The notes beneath the pieces are model-generated. The model ran no database searches and was not told the origin of the DNA. It saw nothing but the letters and a program-made list of their open reading frames with translations. 64,000 nt of DNA from Rosa chinensis (taxonomy: Eukaryota; Streptophyta; Magnoliopsida; Rosales; Rosaceae). The position numbers and the translations under genes are program-made. Below, piece by piece: positions 11,057 to 24,113 of this stretch. Position 1 is the first letter of the stretch; each line of letters starts with the position of its first letter. Location: positions 26,017,001 to 26,081,000 of the forward strand of contig NC_037094.1 in NCBI RefSeq assembly GCF_002994745.2, read 5' to 3'.

Positions 11057-12680
11057 GTAAGTGTAACGTCTTAAAAGATCAAATTTCAAAGATTAGAACA
11101 AAAATATGATCAAAGTCATGTCTTGAAGGATCTATAAGAATGCTTGAGTAATCATAATAGATCATCAGAGTAGATCTTCACAAAAACATTAGTCAGTACG
11201 AGCACAATCATCTTATCTATATATTAGCTCGTCACGTACTAGAGGCATGCGAACGTCTATCAAAACACTAGTATGATGCCAGTATAACTGCAATTGACAC
11301 TCAAAAATCTAAGTTTTCTTTTTCTTTTTACATCAAAAGGTAGCCGACTACGAGAGTAGAACTCATAATCTTTTACTTAAGAAACTATTCTAAATTTATC
11401 ATTTAATATTTAGTTATCGGCAAAAAAAAAATTTATAATTCTTTTTTGTTACAAATATGGTGGCAAAATGTGCTACCACTCTGAATCGGGACCTGATTTG
11501 GATAAAGCTCTCTCTATAAGATGTTTTTCACAAGCAAATGATCGAATGCTAGACTTATTTGAATATCCAGCTCACGTTCGCCCAACTTGCAAACCTAGCC
11601 AGATTTTCGCTAGACCAATTTTTAAAATTTACAGAAAAACAAAAAATCACACCGGCTTATAAAAAAGAAAAACAGAATAAATTATTAATGAATAGATTGA
11701 GATTAACAGAGAGAAGAAATGGATAGACACAGACGAAGCGAAAGACGTTAAAAAAAGCGGTGACACGGTGTCGTCTGTTACGTCTCTGTTTCTAGATAGC
11801 TCATGAATGGACCAAACTATCCCCAGACCTGCGCTGCTTCTCCCACAAAATAAATGCGGGGACATCCATGGGGGTAATAACGTCATTTTAGAAATAAAAA
11901 ATAAAAAATAAAAACTAAAAACGGCGAGAAATCAGAATGCCAACTGGCCACTAGACAAATAAACAGGTCTCACCCTCCTTTCTGCTTCTCTCTCTCTCTC
12001 TCTCTCTCTTCCTCAGTCTGAAATCAGAATCGGAAGAGGCTTCAAATCCGTTGAAGCCTTCTGAATCGTGGCCTTTGAATCTGTAAGTGTTCAATCTCTT
12101 TGCTCATTGCTCGATCTTGGTTTGATTACCGTGAGATTCTGAAGCTCATTTTTTTTGTTTTTTTTTTTAATTTATTTATTTTCTTAATATACAATTAATC
12201 CAGGAAGATTTATGATTCATCACATATGGACCTGAAATTAAATTCAGTTGAGCGATTTCGATTTTAATTCGTCGTTGATTGTAAATCAGAGTTGTTTAGG
12301 TTAGGGAGTTTGAAATAATGTCGTTTTGCTAAAAGACTGGAATCATCTGTGTCGATCGTGTTTTAGGATGTGTTCTTGGTTTTGAAGAAATAGAAGTCAA
12401 CAAAGCTGAAGTTCTATAAGCTTCAGCTATTTTTGTTAATTTATTAACCTGATCTTAGAAAATGAATGGTCTATAATTTAAAAGGTTAGAGTAGGCAGCT
12501 GAATTCAATTACAAGTTGACTGTTGACTTTTTGAAGTCAGAATTGTGTGTGTGTTGAGTTACTGATACTCGGGCTAAATGTGGACGACCGTTTGTTGAAA
12601 TTATTAGGCTAATTGATGAAATAGAAGAGGCCCCGTTGATTTGAATTCGGAGGTTGAAGGGGTCCAAGAACTTGTTCGAG
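11057..12680 (+). promoter_or_regulatory. Upstream region and 5' leader of the tetraspanin gene
   Basis: 11057-11960 has no gene. A (TC)n tract at about 11989-12009 precedes a probable 5'UTR exon that ends at ATCT/GTAAGTG (12079-12086). A leader intron would then run to shortly before the start codon at 12681. CT-rich leaders with introns are common in plant genes. Exact transcript ends are not determinable. Confidence 0.4.
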
Positions 12681-15600
12681 ATGGCCTGCAGAGGGTGCTT
12701 GGAGTGCCTATTGAAGCTATTGAACTTTATATTGACCCTCGTTGGGTTGGCCATTGTGGGTTATGGGATCTACTTGCTGGTAGAATACATGAAAGTAGCC
12801 GACGGTGCCAATATGCATTCACCTGTGGGTGAAACTGATGCTCTGATACAGCTTGGCCGCCCTATGCTCACGGCTGTGTCTCTTTCTTCTAATTTTTTTG
12901 ACAATTTGCCAAAAGCCTGGTATGCCTACTGCCCTCTATAATTCTGTTTTAGATTTTCAAGTTAAACATTTATATTAGTATAATTGAGGTCATGTACTGC
13001 AAACTTGATGTTATATAGGGCTGTAGTCAATAGAATAAGTTACTAAATATACTTCTAATAGACTATCTTCTTGCATTTGATATTATCTTGTTCATTGCAA
13101 TTTTAAACCTCTCATACTTCATAGTTTTTCATCTTTAAAACAACCAGAGATTTCTCTGAATTGCCATGCTATCTTAATGAAATATGGATGTTTAAATGAG
13201 TGTATAATTGCAAACTTGGCTCAAGTAGGTTTGTCATAGATATCTTTCTTCATTTTTCTTTGAATCATTTGTCCAATATATTTTAGAATTATTCATCAAA
13301 TTCAATTGTTTCAAACTGGATATATTACTGTCCAATATTCCGAATAAGTGTGTATATTCCTATCTTTTACCAAGATTTTCTGAGATAAAACATCACATCT
13401 GGCCTCCATAAAGTTTCCCCGAAAATTCGTTATTAACAACAAGATAGATTATTGGATTTTCTAGATGTATTACATCTATTGCATTTTCTCAAGTAATTCA
13501 GAGGTGATGTTGGAAAGATTATACCTAGCAGAAATATGTTTTGAGATGTTATGGAATCTTTAACTTCATTGTTCTTAGTATATAACTACCTGTAGAGTTA
13601 GCCTTCATACTTTAGACGAATTTGTTTTTTGATAGAAATAGTTTTCCTCTCCATAGCTCTATGATGACATGACCTCTACTAGCTCTGGGTGCTGCAGTCC
13701 TCCTCTAGTTTGTTCCTTTAAGCATGCCTTTGCGCAAATGAGTAGGATAGTTCCTCCAAAAGTCTTGGACAGCCATGTCCCCCCAGATTGCTAGATTTGG
13801 ACGGATTCAGTGGATGCACTTTTGTATTCCTCCAAGTAACGCTGTCAATTCCTCTAAGAAAACCTCCCAAGTTTATTTCCAAAAAAAAAAAAACCATTAA
13901 GTTATAATTGTGGTATCATTAATTCTATGAATTGTGAAAAGTCTTCCCCTTCACAAGATAGGCCCATAAAGGTTTTTCATTTTTATTTTTTTAATTATCT
14001 TAATTATTATTATTTTATTTATTTATTTATTTATTGGGAAGAAGGCTAAATCTGATCCGCATTGTTAACAATTTAATTTGATCAATGAAGAGCTGAGGAC
14101 CCCATAATGTATTAATCGGTTGATGGTAGCATCTCTAACATATTTAAAGGTGAACTTTAAGACGAGGGGTGGATCATCCTCTTTAAATCTGCTGGAGCTC
14201 TGAAAGGCTAATTGATCAACTAGAGATCTTGCAGATGTTCTTGTCCTTCTACTTAAACTGTAAACCCCCGACTCTCCTTTCTGGTCTCTACTGTCTGTCC
14301 AATCTGTAGACCCAGATTCCATAGATTGAAGTTAGTTAATCAGACTTGAAGCTCACCTAAATTAGCTGGTCTTGGTTTAAGATTAACTTGATCATGTTGC
14401 AGTTCATGTTCTTTCCCATTCATTATCTGCATTTAGTCATTTTTCTAACAATTATTTTTTAGTTTTTTTTTTCTTCCTCTTTGCCTTTTCTGTTGTTGAA
14501 TGAACCCACTACTTACTTATATTAGATATATGCATATGTGCATGTTTATAAAAATATGTTGTTGAATGAGTTATTAAAGGTCAGAAACTGTTTGTGATAC
14601 CTGTTGAGTTTAAGCTGTCTAATTAGTCTCTTTTTCCCTCACATTTTTGGCATCTCATGCTTTTGCAGGTTCATATACTTGTTTATTGGGGTTGGAGTCA
14701 TTATATTTGTCATCTCTTGTTTCGGTTGCATCGGTATTGTAACACGGAATGGCTGCTGCTTGAGTTGTGTATCCTTCACTTTTTGTCCAAATATTATGGC
14801 AGATACCAAGTCCTTGACTATCTGTTATGGGTCAATCACCTCCAACCAGCATATATGGCTACAATGATTTCATATGTCATGCTGCATTAGATGCCAATAT
14901 GCCATTGTACTTGATGGCTGATAAATATGCGCATGTGCATGTGCTTTTTGTACTTTTCTGTTTTTCATTTTTATTCCCCAAAAGTGGTTTCCTTAAGTCA
15001 GCATAGTATTCGGTGTTGTTGATCCTTTTGATCTTGGTAGAGCTGGCTGCTGCAGCCTTTATATTCTTTGACAAAAGCTGGCAAACCGTAAGTGTTGTAT
15101 CAACTGATCTTTTCAAATTTTAGAGGGTAATGGTTGGTTGGCCATCTCATCAGTTTCATAAGTTACTTTTAGGAAATCCCGACGGATGCAACTGGAGATT
15201 TTGATATGATATATGAGTTTCTGGAAGCGCACTGGAATATTGTCAAATGGGTTGTTCTTGGAGCTGTTATCTTTGAGGTAATTATGATATCTAAAATCTT
15301 TTCTAGGTCTCTTGGTATGTATGAACTCTATTTCTTCCTTTGTAGATTTTTCTACAGATCCTTGAATCAAACTATTGAAACATTGCTTGGCGGTTTCTTT
15401 CTGAGTAAAATAGTCCTTCCTCCCAATAATATTTGGAATTTGTAATTCATTAGCAATGCATACCCTGAAGTGAAAGTAAAAGCATAATTCAAAGCTGTAA
15501 AATGGGACCTAATGTAGTGCTTCTGTGAAAAATATATTTGCTGGAATACTCATTTAATCCCCGCCAGTTTTGGGTTGGGCTTGGTTTGTCCAATCAAGAT

Positions 15601-16892
15601 TAGGAAGAAAAATTTTACTCACTGGATGTCAGCTGTACTGTCTATTTCACAAGTTCGACTTTTGTTTCATTGCTTGCACTTACCATCCATATTTTCCATA
15701 ATATGATGAAGGGAATGCTCAAATGCATAAACCAGGGTCTTATTGAATTGCTTAAATAAAATTTCTCCATGATTTTGTTCCTCTTGGGAAATTTGTTTGT
15801 TGGCTGAGAATGATATGATTGATTTTCTTTACATTTGTATCTGCATGACAATGATATCAATGCAATTATTTGCATGTGATACCCCAATATCGAGACATTC
15901 ACATTTGACATTAATGGTTCTGGAACTGCTGTTTTATGAGAAAATGCCAGCCAGCTGCCTGGAGCCTGTGGGTTGTAAGACCCTGGTCTTTGTTAAATCT
16001 TCCTTCGGGCTAAAAGTTTTTCTTCATGTCTATGTTTATCGGCTGCACAAAACATTCCTATCATGAGTCTAGTTAAGTATGGTATTGAGATGCCCAAAGG
16101 CACTTGAATTGTTCCTAAACAGGTTCTTATAATGAGTTTTCATTGAATTTCAGGCTCTAATGTTCTTGCTAGCCCTTGGAGTTAGAGCTGTAAATAGACC
16201 AGTGGAGTATGATAGTGATGAAGAGCCATTGATCAACAGGCCGCCACCAGTTCCAGCAACCGGTGTACCTGTTGCTGGGGCCAGTAGTCAGCGTCCAATT
16301 AGAAATGATGCTTGGAGTACACGCATGAGGGAAAAGGTGAGACTTCTGTGTCAAGATGGCTTGCTTATACTCCTGTATGGCACCACATTTAACTTCCCCT
16401 ATCCTCAAACCAAAACTATGCATGTATATGTACACGGAAAACACGCATCTGTATATGATTACTGCAATATTGGCCTTAGCCAGACTTGTAGTCCAAGTTT
16501 TGAATTGATAAGCAAGGTTTGCCATGAGAGTTACTACACCATATAGTCTTAAGTTTTGAATTGATAAGCAAGGTTTGCCATGAGAGTTACTACACCATGC
16601 TGGTGTAGATACGGAATCTAGGAAATAATTTGATGTCCTATCGGGTACTGACAATTTGTTGACTGGTCCTAGTGAAAAGTTTGCAGTCAGTTTGCTTTAA
16701 GTTGCAATCTATTCCACAGCTTATGGTTTTAATTCTGATGCTCTGTTTTTTTCTTTTGGTGATTGGTTGTGCTGATTAATCCAGTACGGGCTCGACACAT
16801 CTTTGTATCCATATGACCCATCCGATTCAAGTAGGTTCCAGCAACCTCCAGCTCAGCCACAAGAAGAAAGGAGGCGCTGCATCATCATGTGA
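12681..16892 (+). CDS. TOM2A: TOM2A-like tetraspanin (six exons, 271 aa)
   Basis: Exons are 12681-12919, 14669-14768, 15007-15087, 15173-15277, 16154-16336 and 16785-16892. All have GT-AG introns and compatible phases, giving 271 residues. The start MACRGCLECLLKLLNF is the conserved N-terminus of the TOM2A/tetraspanin-18-like family, the Arabidopsis host factor for tobamovirus multiplication. There are four membrane segments: TM1 near residues 10-35, TM2 right after FDNLPKAW at exon 2, TM3 in exon 3, and TM4 across exons 4-5 (VVLGAVIFEALMFLLALGV). The loop between TM3 and TM4 is short (DKSWQTEIPTDATGDFDMIY), as in this subfamily and unlike animal tetraspanins. The cytosolic tail contains EYDSDEEPLI and MREKYGLDTS and ends RRCIIM, a CaaX-type prenylation motif. 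No lesions were seen. It is likely a membrane organiser of endomembranes or tonoplast (family knowledge). Confidence 0.93.
16495..16599. repeat. Perfect 48-bp direct repeat in the last tetraspanin intron
   Basis: AAGTTTTGAATTGATAAGCA... through ACTACACCAT occurs at about 16495-16542 and again at 16552-16599 without visible difference, so it is a recent local duplication. Confidence 0.85.
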
Positions 16893-17029
16893 AAATAGAT
16901 GTGGATTTGACCAAAATTTAAACAGAGTTGGTTTCTGAAAGACCGCTTCTCGGACCTTTGTGTTCGAACTTTTTGAAGCTTTTCCAGAGGATGGTCTTTT
17001 TGTTTTTGTTGAGTTTGTGTACAACATTT

Positions 17030-17870
17030 CTTTTTCAGTTCCAGGCTCGTCTTCCCTTTAAAATGTATTTCTAGTTGGTGTGTAAATTGTACTGCTAGTT
17101 AGGAGTTCGTATGGATAAAGAATAGTGTTATGAACAGAGTAACTCGAGACATTCTGGCAGTTACAATGATGTGGTCGTCTATTGGTTTTGATTCATTATT
17201 TCCTCGTAATGTTTCTGCTAGACATAGGGCATCGTCAATTTTTCTGCTGAAAAACATTGTCAATTTGTCTGGAAAACAATTATGCTTAATTATTATTTTT
17301 TGAATAACCAATTATGCTTAATTTATGAATGGGAGAATCCTTAGCCAGCAAGTGTTGCTTATGTATTCCTTTTGTTTCTTTATGTTGGAGTCTGATGGCA
17401 TTTTTTCAGACTCATCTCAGCTCAGCTTGACTTATCCGAGAAGACCTGTTTGGGCAGTCGGAAATTTCCAATGCCAAAGTTCTGGCAAATCGTCTGAAAC
17501 TGTTCTTACCTTTCATGGTATTGGAGATGGAGCTCTATACTGTAGATGTGGTCCAGCTAACAGGAGTTGCTTCACTTCTTTCGCATCTGTGAGGGACAAT
17601 TCATTGGGGCTTTGTTCCTTGATTTAGGATCTTCAATAGTGCTTTTTTGTGGTGCACGGCCGGGTTTCTTTTCTCTCGTATGGTCCACCGTCCACTAACT
17701 CCATTCTGTTGATATTTTTGTTGTGAACTTGCGTACGACAATCCAATAGATATAGAATTTCCTTGTCTAGTCCAAGGCCTCACAATCTCACGTACAGACA
17801 TACTATAGTATGCTGTAATCAGCATCTGTACTAGAACATAAAATTCACACACCATGGCCCATAGCCAAAA
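17030..17870. other. Region after the tetraspanin gene with short coding-like pieces only
   Basis: The first part is probably tetraspanin 3'UTR. Around 17510-17600 the minus strand reads ELSLTDAKEVKQLLLAG followed by PHLQYRAP, which looks protein-like, but I recognise no family and see no gene structure around it. Confidence 0.3.
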
Positions 17871-17871
17871 C

Positions 17872-18375
17872 CTATCTAAAAATCCATAAAAATTTTGGAG
17901 CCATCGAAACTCGGGTATTGAAAATCCTATAATTCATCTGAAGACAAAAATTCTAATATGGACCAAGTCTTTTTGCTTCTTCAGTCACTATCTTTGATAT
18001 TTGAAGCACCGAAACCTCCATGGGGTACTGCACTTTTAGTTTTAACCCTTATAAGACCGGTGGTAATCCTCATCTTTGGGAAACTAAAGAAGTTAATTTA
18101 TTCTTCTCACAAAAAAAAATAGGGAGTTAATTTACGATTTCTGGTGCGTCAACACCAGGAATCCTATAACATGTCTAAAAATCCATATTGGAGCCATCAA
18201 AATTCAAATTCATCAAATATGGGTTCGAAATCCTAGATTTCTTCTTCTTTGGTTTCCATCTTTGATACACTGAAATTGAACCGACACCAAAACCTCCATG
18301 GCGTAACTAATCATTTTAACCCTATATGTAGATCAGTGGTAGTTCTAATTGTTGAGAAACCAAATGAGTTGATAT
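17872..18375. repeat. Diverged tandem duplication of about 200-220 bp
   Basis: The block beginning CTAAAAATCCAT near 17872 and the block near 18171 share GGAGCCATC, ACCAAAACCTCCATGG-like and CAGTGGTA-like motifs in the same order. No coding content is seen. Confidence 0.6.
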
Positions 18376-18899
18376 ACGACCAAAAGACCGATACGATAGA
18401 ACTGAGTCCAACCCCATCAAGATTCATACTCATGTCCAAAATAATCTGGCACAATTCTCTAAACTTTTTCTTAATTACATGCATAAACTGATTAAACTCC
18501 GCATGTAAGTACTAACAGAATTGTTCATTTTCATACAAGACTCGGGTCTCAAAAGTCAAAATCTCAAAATCTCCAGCTTCTTATAAACATTTGTTTTCAG
18601 AAAATGACCTATGATTGTCGTTTCTCTTTCTCTAAAGAAGAAAGCATGGCCTCAAAATCTCCAACCCGCTCCTATCTATGGTCTTCATCACCTAACAAAT
18701 TTAATGATCAATAATGGGTAGAGTGAGTCATTCCTATTTCCTATGTACATATTCTTCTTTACAAAACTGAGAATTTATTGATGACTTCATTCCTATGTTA
18801 TCTTTTCTTTTCTTCACTCATTTGATCGATAGTGGATTAGTGGGTAGGGTGAGTCGTCCATATTTATTATGAGCCCCCTTCCCAAATTTTAATGGGCAT

Positions 18900-19068
18900 G
18901 CATAAGAGTAGTGGGTAAGATCTAATATTCTAATTCAATTTCTACCCTACCACATGAATGGTTGAGACTAATTATGGACATCTGAGCACAAAGTAGATTA
19001 TTTCCTTTTCCAGATTTTAGCTTAAACAACTAAGCGAGAACCACACCCACACACACACACACATATAT

Positions 19069-19116
<48 letters not shown>

Positions 19117-19265
19117 TTGGCCTTGTCAAATTGTTGGCACCAACAAGTGGAGAAGTCCCACATCGAAGAGAACAAAAACGTCAAGAAGAGAAGAGCGTAG
19201 AGAGGATAATAAAAACAATATATATGGACCACCGCCATTAGGTCTTCTGTCGTCATATCCTTTGT
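18900..19265 (+). repeat. Dispersed repeat, copy 1
   Basis: This region (GTAAGATCTAATATTCTAAT... to GGTCTTCTGTC) is matched in inverse orientation at about 57775-58085, including AGTCCCACATCGAAGAGA, GGTTGAGACTAATTATGGA and CCAGATTTTAGCTTAA-like stretches. Copy 1 has an expanded (CA)n(TA)n microsatellite in the middle (about 19042-19112). The second copy lies inside a Mutator-type element. Confidence 0.7.
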
Positions 19266-19269
19266 ATTT

Positions 19270-20118
19270 TTGGTTAGGGCAAAAGTCTTCATTTAGGGCA
19301 AAAGTCAATGCTGCTGAGTCCGACTCTCTCTCTCTGTGCAACTAAGTGAGGCACAGCTGCATGCACTCTCTGAGACTCGGTGTAGTGCCCTCGCTAGCCT
19401 ACCACTGCTGCGAGAGACACTTATTGGGTCTTTGTTCCTTTTTGAACGAAATGATCACGGTTCAATTCTGCAGCAATTGGTAATGACAGTGAGGTCTAGC
19501 TGATGTGGACTATAGTGATGGCATGCAGGTTAAGATCAACGAATGAGCAGAGTTATGGTACTTTCAGAGAGGGACATGTACACAGAACAGAGACACATGG
19601 AATACGCACGGGAATATTAGTCATCCGAGTTCAATGTACAGGATGCACCAGCTATATATGGATAGCTCCAATTTTGCAACTTGCCTATCCCTTTCGATAC
19701 TTTTGCTTCTACTGGGTTTTGGAGAAAGAAAGGTAATGAGCATCTGCAAGAACCAAACGAAACCGACCAGTTAATGCGATTCAATTTCAGGGCACACCAC
19801 ACCTGAAACATCAATGTGAAAGCATTTAGCTCTCCGAGGAAAGAAACCAACAACGTTAAAATTTGATGATGGTCAAGAGTAGAGAAAGCATTAGTAACAA
19901 AGTTGGCGTCATGAAGGTTAATTAGGACAATTAATGAAGCAAAATAATTAAAAGATTGAGCTAGGACGGGTTTATCTGCTGTTTATTTAAATTTTTGCAT
20001 TATCATTTTTGATCTAGTTGATGTGTTAATATATTAATGTACCGTAGACGAAGCTTAATTTTTGCTTTTTTTACACATATTTTATGTCATGTTTGAATTT
20101 CTATTGGTAATGTCTCCA
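19270..20118. other. Intergenic, no gene seen
   Basis: Only short random open frames. The sequence reaches the outer edge of the left inverted repeat of the large Mutator-like element. Confidence 0.5.
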
Positions 20119-20414
20119 AAAAAAATCAGGAATGGTCATTGAGTTATGACATATTCGACACTTAACTTACTGTATTTTCAACAATATTACATAATTAACT
20201 CACTCAATTTCTAAACAGTCTTTCACATAACTCACTATCGTCTAACGACGTTTATTATCCGTTAAATATTTGAACTGAAATGGTTATTTTCGTCCAATTC
20301 ACTGTGAAAATATCGTTTAGTTGCGTTAGAGCCCGACTTTCTCAAATCTCATAAAACAAAAAGGAGAACTAGAGAGAGACAAGAGTGGGAGTGAGAGGAA
20401 GAGAAGACAAGGAC

Positions 20415-20576
20415 AGTTGAGATTCTGACGGATGTTGGGAAATCGACGTGGTTTGGGCATGCTCGGCATGGCCTTGAGGAAAGTAGAAGCCTTTGGAGCA
20501 CTGGAGCCATTTGGACCATGCTGCCGGCACAGGCCTGCCATAGCTGAGGATCCACGCTTTTCTCCATGTCTTTCAT
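20415..20576 (-). pseudogene. Auxin response factor 5' fragment (ARF10/16/17-like) with frameshifts
   Basis: The minus strand from 20576 reads MKDMEKSVDPQLWQACAGSM then VQMAPV, the conserved N-terminus of ARF transcription factors of the ARF10/16/17 group. Downstream the family sequence continues in another frame (SKGFYFPQGHAEHAQ) and then returns to the first (HVDFPTSVRIS), so at least two frameshifts are present. No DNA-binding B3 domain follows, because the left MULE arm begins about 115 bp further on. Sequence upstream of the ATG (20577-20675 and 25290-26430) looks like the ARF leader and promoter, now split by later insertions. Confidence 0.8.
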
Positions 20577-21250
20577 GGTTTCGGGTTTCTGTTTGAGTGT
20601 TGTGTTTTGGGTTTGCTGGTTTGATTGACTATGCTATTTCAAAGTAATAAAGGTTTGAACTTCATGAGAGATATATACTACAACAAAAGTCCTCATTTCT
20701 GACGAAAATTTCCGACAGCACAGAATTGCCCTAGTAAAAAAACTCCTTTTTCGACCACAAAAAATGTTCGTCGGAAATGTTCTGTCAAAATATATTTTAT
20801 TTCCGAGGGACAATATGCGGTAGGAAAAGAGTTCCAATTTCGTCGGAAAAACAAAAAAATTGGCGGGACCTTTTGGCGCTAGTATTATTTTTGACAACAT
20901 TTTATGTCGTCGGTAATGTTAAACCTATTTCCGAGAGGCAGTTGACTTTGTCGGAAATGATTTCTTAATTTCGAGGGCAACAAAGTACCCTCGGTAATGA
21001 ACAAAGTATTTCCGACGGCTAGTGACCCTTGAAAATATTTCTCTAAATTGTATTATTTTTATAAAAATATTATGTCAAAAGAGGAGAATTGAGCATAGGA
21101 TCTCTAACTTTTCAAAATTAATTTTACCATTTTTCCACAGGTTACTTGATGACATATTATTAGTTTATTATAGAATTGAAGCATTATATGTTAAAGAAAA
21201 AATAATTTTATTATATATTGGTTATAAGGTAAGATCGAATAAATCTCATA

Positions 21251-21252
21251 AT

Positions 21253-21288
<36 letters not shown>
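21251..21288. repeat. (CA)n(TA)n microsatellite
   Basis: Uninterrupted AC repeats followed by AT repeats inside the CACTA element. Confidence 0.95.
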
Positions 21289-21545
21289 TATAAGTCTCAT
21301 AGTTATATATACATAATACATATGTGTTTTGGATTTATATAAGACTTGATCGATCGATCATGCTAATTGGGAGGTTCCGCCCTAACTCAATATATTATTA
21401 GTTGCGGAAGTAGATAAGAGATCATCTATGGTACATCACGATTATGCTAATTGGGAGATTCCACACTAACTGGGATGCTAACTAGGAGATTCCGCTCTAT
21501 TTAGATAAGAGATCGATCATGCTAACTGGGAGATTCCGCCCTAAA
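21270..21545. repeat. Repeated GCTAAYTGGGAGRTTCCGCCCTA motif; block shared with the Ty3 insertion
   Basis: Four copies start near 21362, 21445, 21477 and 21521. The segment from about 21280 to 21440, including GACTTGATCGATCGATCATG and TTGCGGAAGTAGATAAGAGA, is also present in inverse orientation at 46631-46790. Confidence 0.75.
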
Positions 21546-21950
21546 ACCCTAAATCTTAATAGTAAATCATGATTATGACTACATTAACAATCATCAATTG
21601 TGCTGGAAACTTGTATAAGTGATTTACTCATGAAGACCTAAAATTGAATAGTGACGATGTCGATATATGTAATCGAAAATTGGGTCTCACAAGAGATCTC
21701 TTAAAATGGCCAAAAAAAATATCCGTTAGTGAAAGACTCCTACACACACACACACAATTCATTGTCGATCGATCATGTGTGCTTGTCCACACACACACTA
21801 TACTGTTACATAGTACTATTCATTATTGATCACATACATACTACATATATAGTATGACTGTCCCTCCACACATATATGCATTCGTATGCATTAGACATTG
21901 ATTGATCATATACAATTATATAGAATAGCTAGACGAGAAAAAGTAGAATA

Positions 21951-21991
21951 CTAGCGAGTACTTTTTTTTTTTTGAAAAGGCTAGCAAGTAC
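21951..21991. mobile_element. Micro-insertion: poly-T plus a short tag between 11-bp repeats
   Basis: CTAGCGAGTAC (21951-21961) and CTAGCAAGTAC (21981-21991) flank a run of T followed by GAAAAGG. This looks like an extremely short retroposition whose A-tail is on the minus strand. Confidence 0.55.
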
Positions 21992-23546
21992 ATATTTATT
22001 TTTCAAGAATGTTATGAAATATTTTTCATTGGTCGATCTTATATTAGAATAAAGATGTTGATCTACATGGTCTGACAGAAACGTCACAAAAATGAACCCT
22101 ATGATTAATTCAATAAAACTCAAGTCAAGATTATCTAGTTTCTAGGCCAAAGTAATATGTGGAAATTTTGTAAGAAAACAATGACGACTATGATTTTAGT
22201 AAACAGAACTAATTAACCACTTTAAATTCCACTCAAACAAAAGTTTATACAAGAAAGGCCTGCTTAGGAAACTTATATCTGAGTATCCAACACATATGCA
22301 TTTATATATAAGTTCCATGAAAATTGATTAAAAACAAAAAACAAAAAACAAAAAACAAAACAACTTCCCTCCTAGGGAGGAAAAAAATTCCCTCCTATCC
22401 TTTCTCCCACCAAATAAGGAGAAAATAATATGGAGTCTTAATTATCTCACCAAATAAGGAGTCTTAATTATCTCACCAAATAAGGGAAAAAATCCTTATT
22501 TCTCCTTATGTTTAGTTCGTCTAAATAATTAAAAAGAATAAAACTTCCTTTGCTACGCACTTGTTTCTCAAACCCTAAAAGCACATCTTTCTTCCTCCTC
22601 TCTCACTACGGCAATGAAGAATTGAAAAGTTGAGAAGCTTCTTGATTGATTGGGTGATGATTAAAGGTTTGTCCATCTCTCCTTTCTCTCTATTAGTTTT
22701 CATAGTGAACCATAGAAACCAACTTATATGTCTAAATTGTTCTTGAGGGCAGCAACGCATCTCGTTCCGGTTCGATCAGGTAGGCTTGACTACTTGCATT
22801 CAACTTTCAATTTATGTGGAGGTCTCCATTTTATTTTAATTGATATATGTGGTTTACAGCTAATTGAATTGTAGTATAGGAACAACAATTGATTGTTCTA
22901 GACCTGTTATCAAACAAGAGTTAGAAGGTTGTGTAATTTTCTATTTTAGTTTGAACTGGTTCCCTCTTTATTTATTTAATTTTTACTTTGGGTCAATAGT
23001 CATTAACAATATCGCAGCAATATGCTCATGGTCAACGGAGTTAGGTCAATCAGATTGGATGGTCCAATGGTTCATAGTGTAGAGGATCTCCTAAGGCTTC
23101 AGATTGATTGCAATTATGTAATTGTGATGCTTATTGTTAATCTGCCATCCAATGATATATGAATAAGCATTCTAGAGATTTCAAAAAGCTTGATTTTCTC
23201 ATATACATATGAGCTTATTCTAACTTTTGTAATGTTTTGAATTTCCTGATTTCCTCCGAAGCACCAGGTTTTTGTAATGCTAGCTTGTATGTTTTCTCAG
23301 ACTATTACACTTTTTTTTTTTTTTGGATATGTACAGAGTGAAGTGAAGTTGGATTCGTTGTTGATTTGTTCTTTCGGTGTGGTGCAGCAAGCAAAAGCAA
23401 AATTAGGTACATATACAACTCTCTCCGTTTTATTTCTCATTTTGTTTCTACTTTACTTTTTTTTTCCTGGTACATTGATATGAGAGTGTCTTCTTTAATT
23501 TAAATTAGGTATGTTCATACTTTACAGCAGTTTTCTGATTTGTTGA

Positions 23547-24035
23547 CCTAGGTAGACATTCTCTTACAACTGTACCAATCCATTAATAATTTGGAAATAG
23601 TTCCTTCTAGACAATTTACATAGACAACTTGATGATTAATACAAAACTGGAATCACTCAAAAATAATATTTCTACATTTAGTTATGAATTTCTGAACTTA
23701 AGTGTTAGGAAATTTTCATATTTTTAACCTAGGTACATGTTTACTTAAAACTGTACCAATCCATTAATGAACTTGAAATAGTTCCTTCTAAACAATTTAA
23801 GTAGACATCTTGATAAATCATATTGAGCTGGAATCACTTCTAAATAATATTTCTACATTTAGTTATGAATTTCTGAACTTAATTAAGTGTTAGTACTTTT
23901 TTAGGTACACGTTTACTTAAAACTGTACCAATCCTTGAAATAGTTCCTCCTAAACAAATTAAATAGACAACTTAAAGAATCATATGGAATAGGAATCACT
24001 TCAAAAAAATATTTCTACATTTAGTTATGAATTTA
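23547..24035. repeat. Three tandem copies of a roughly 170-180-bp unit
   Basis: Each unit begins TAGGTASAY...TTAC, then has ACTGTACCAATCC, GAAATAGTTCC, GGAATCACT and TTTCTACATTTAGTTATGAA. Units start near 23547, 23727 and 23901. They lie directly upstream of the small transposase-associated gene in the CACTA element. Confidence 0.85.
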
Positions 24036-24113
24036 ATTCTCTTCATTTGGTGTTGATGAAAATGCTTGTTTTATCAGTACCATAGATTTATCGGCAGCAT
24101 AAATTGAGAGGAG

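Noticed and set aside
16169..16654. Minus-strand 161-codon frame
   Set aside because: Antisense shadow of tetraspanin exon 5 and its intron with the 48-bp repeat.
19129..19345. TGTTGG...AGTCCCACATCG start resembling an LTR edge
   Set aside because: The matched copy at 57.8 kb extends beyond this point, so it is not an LTR boundary; no TSD or second LTR.
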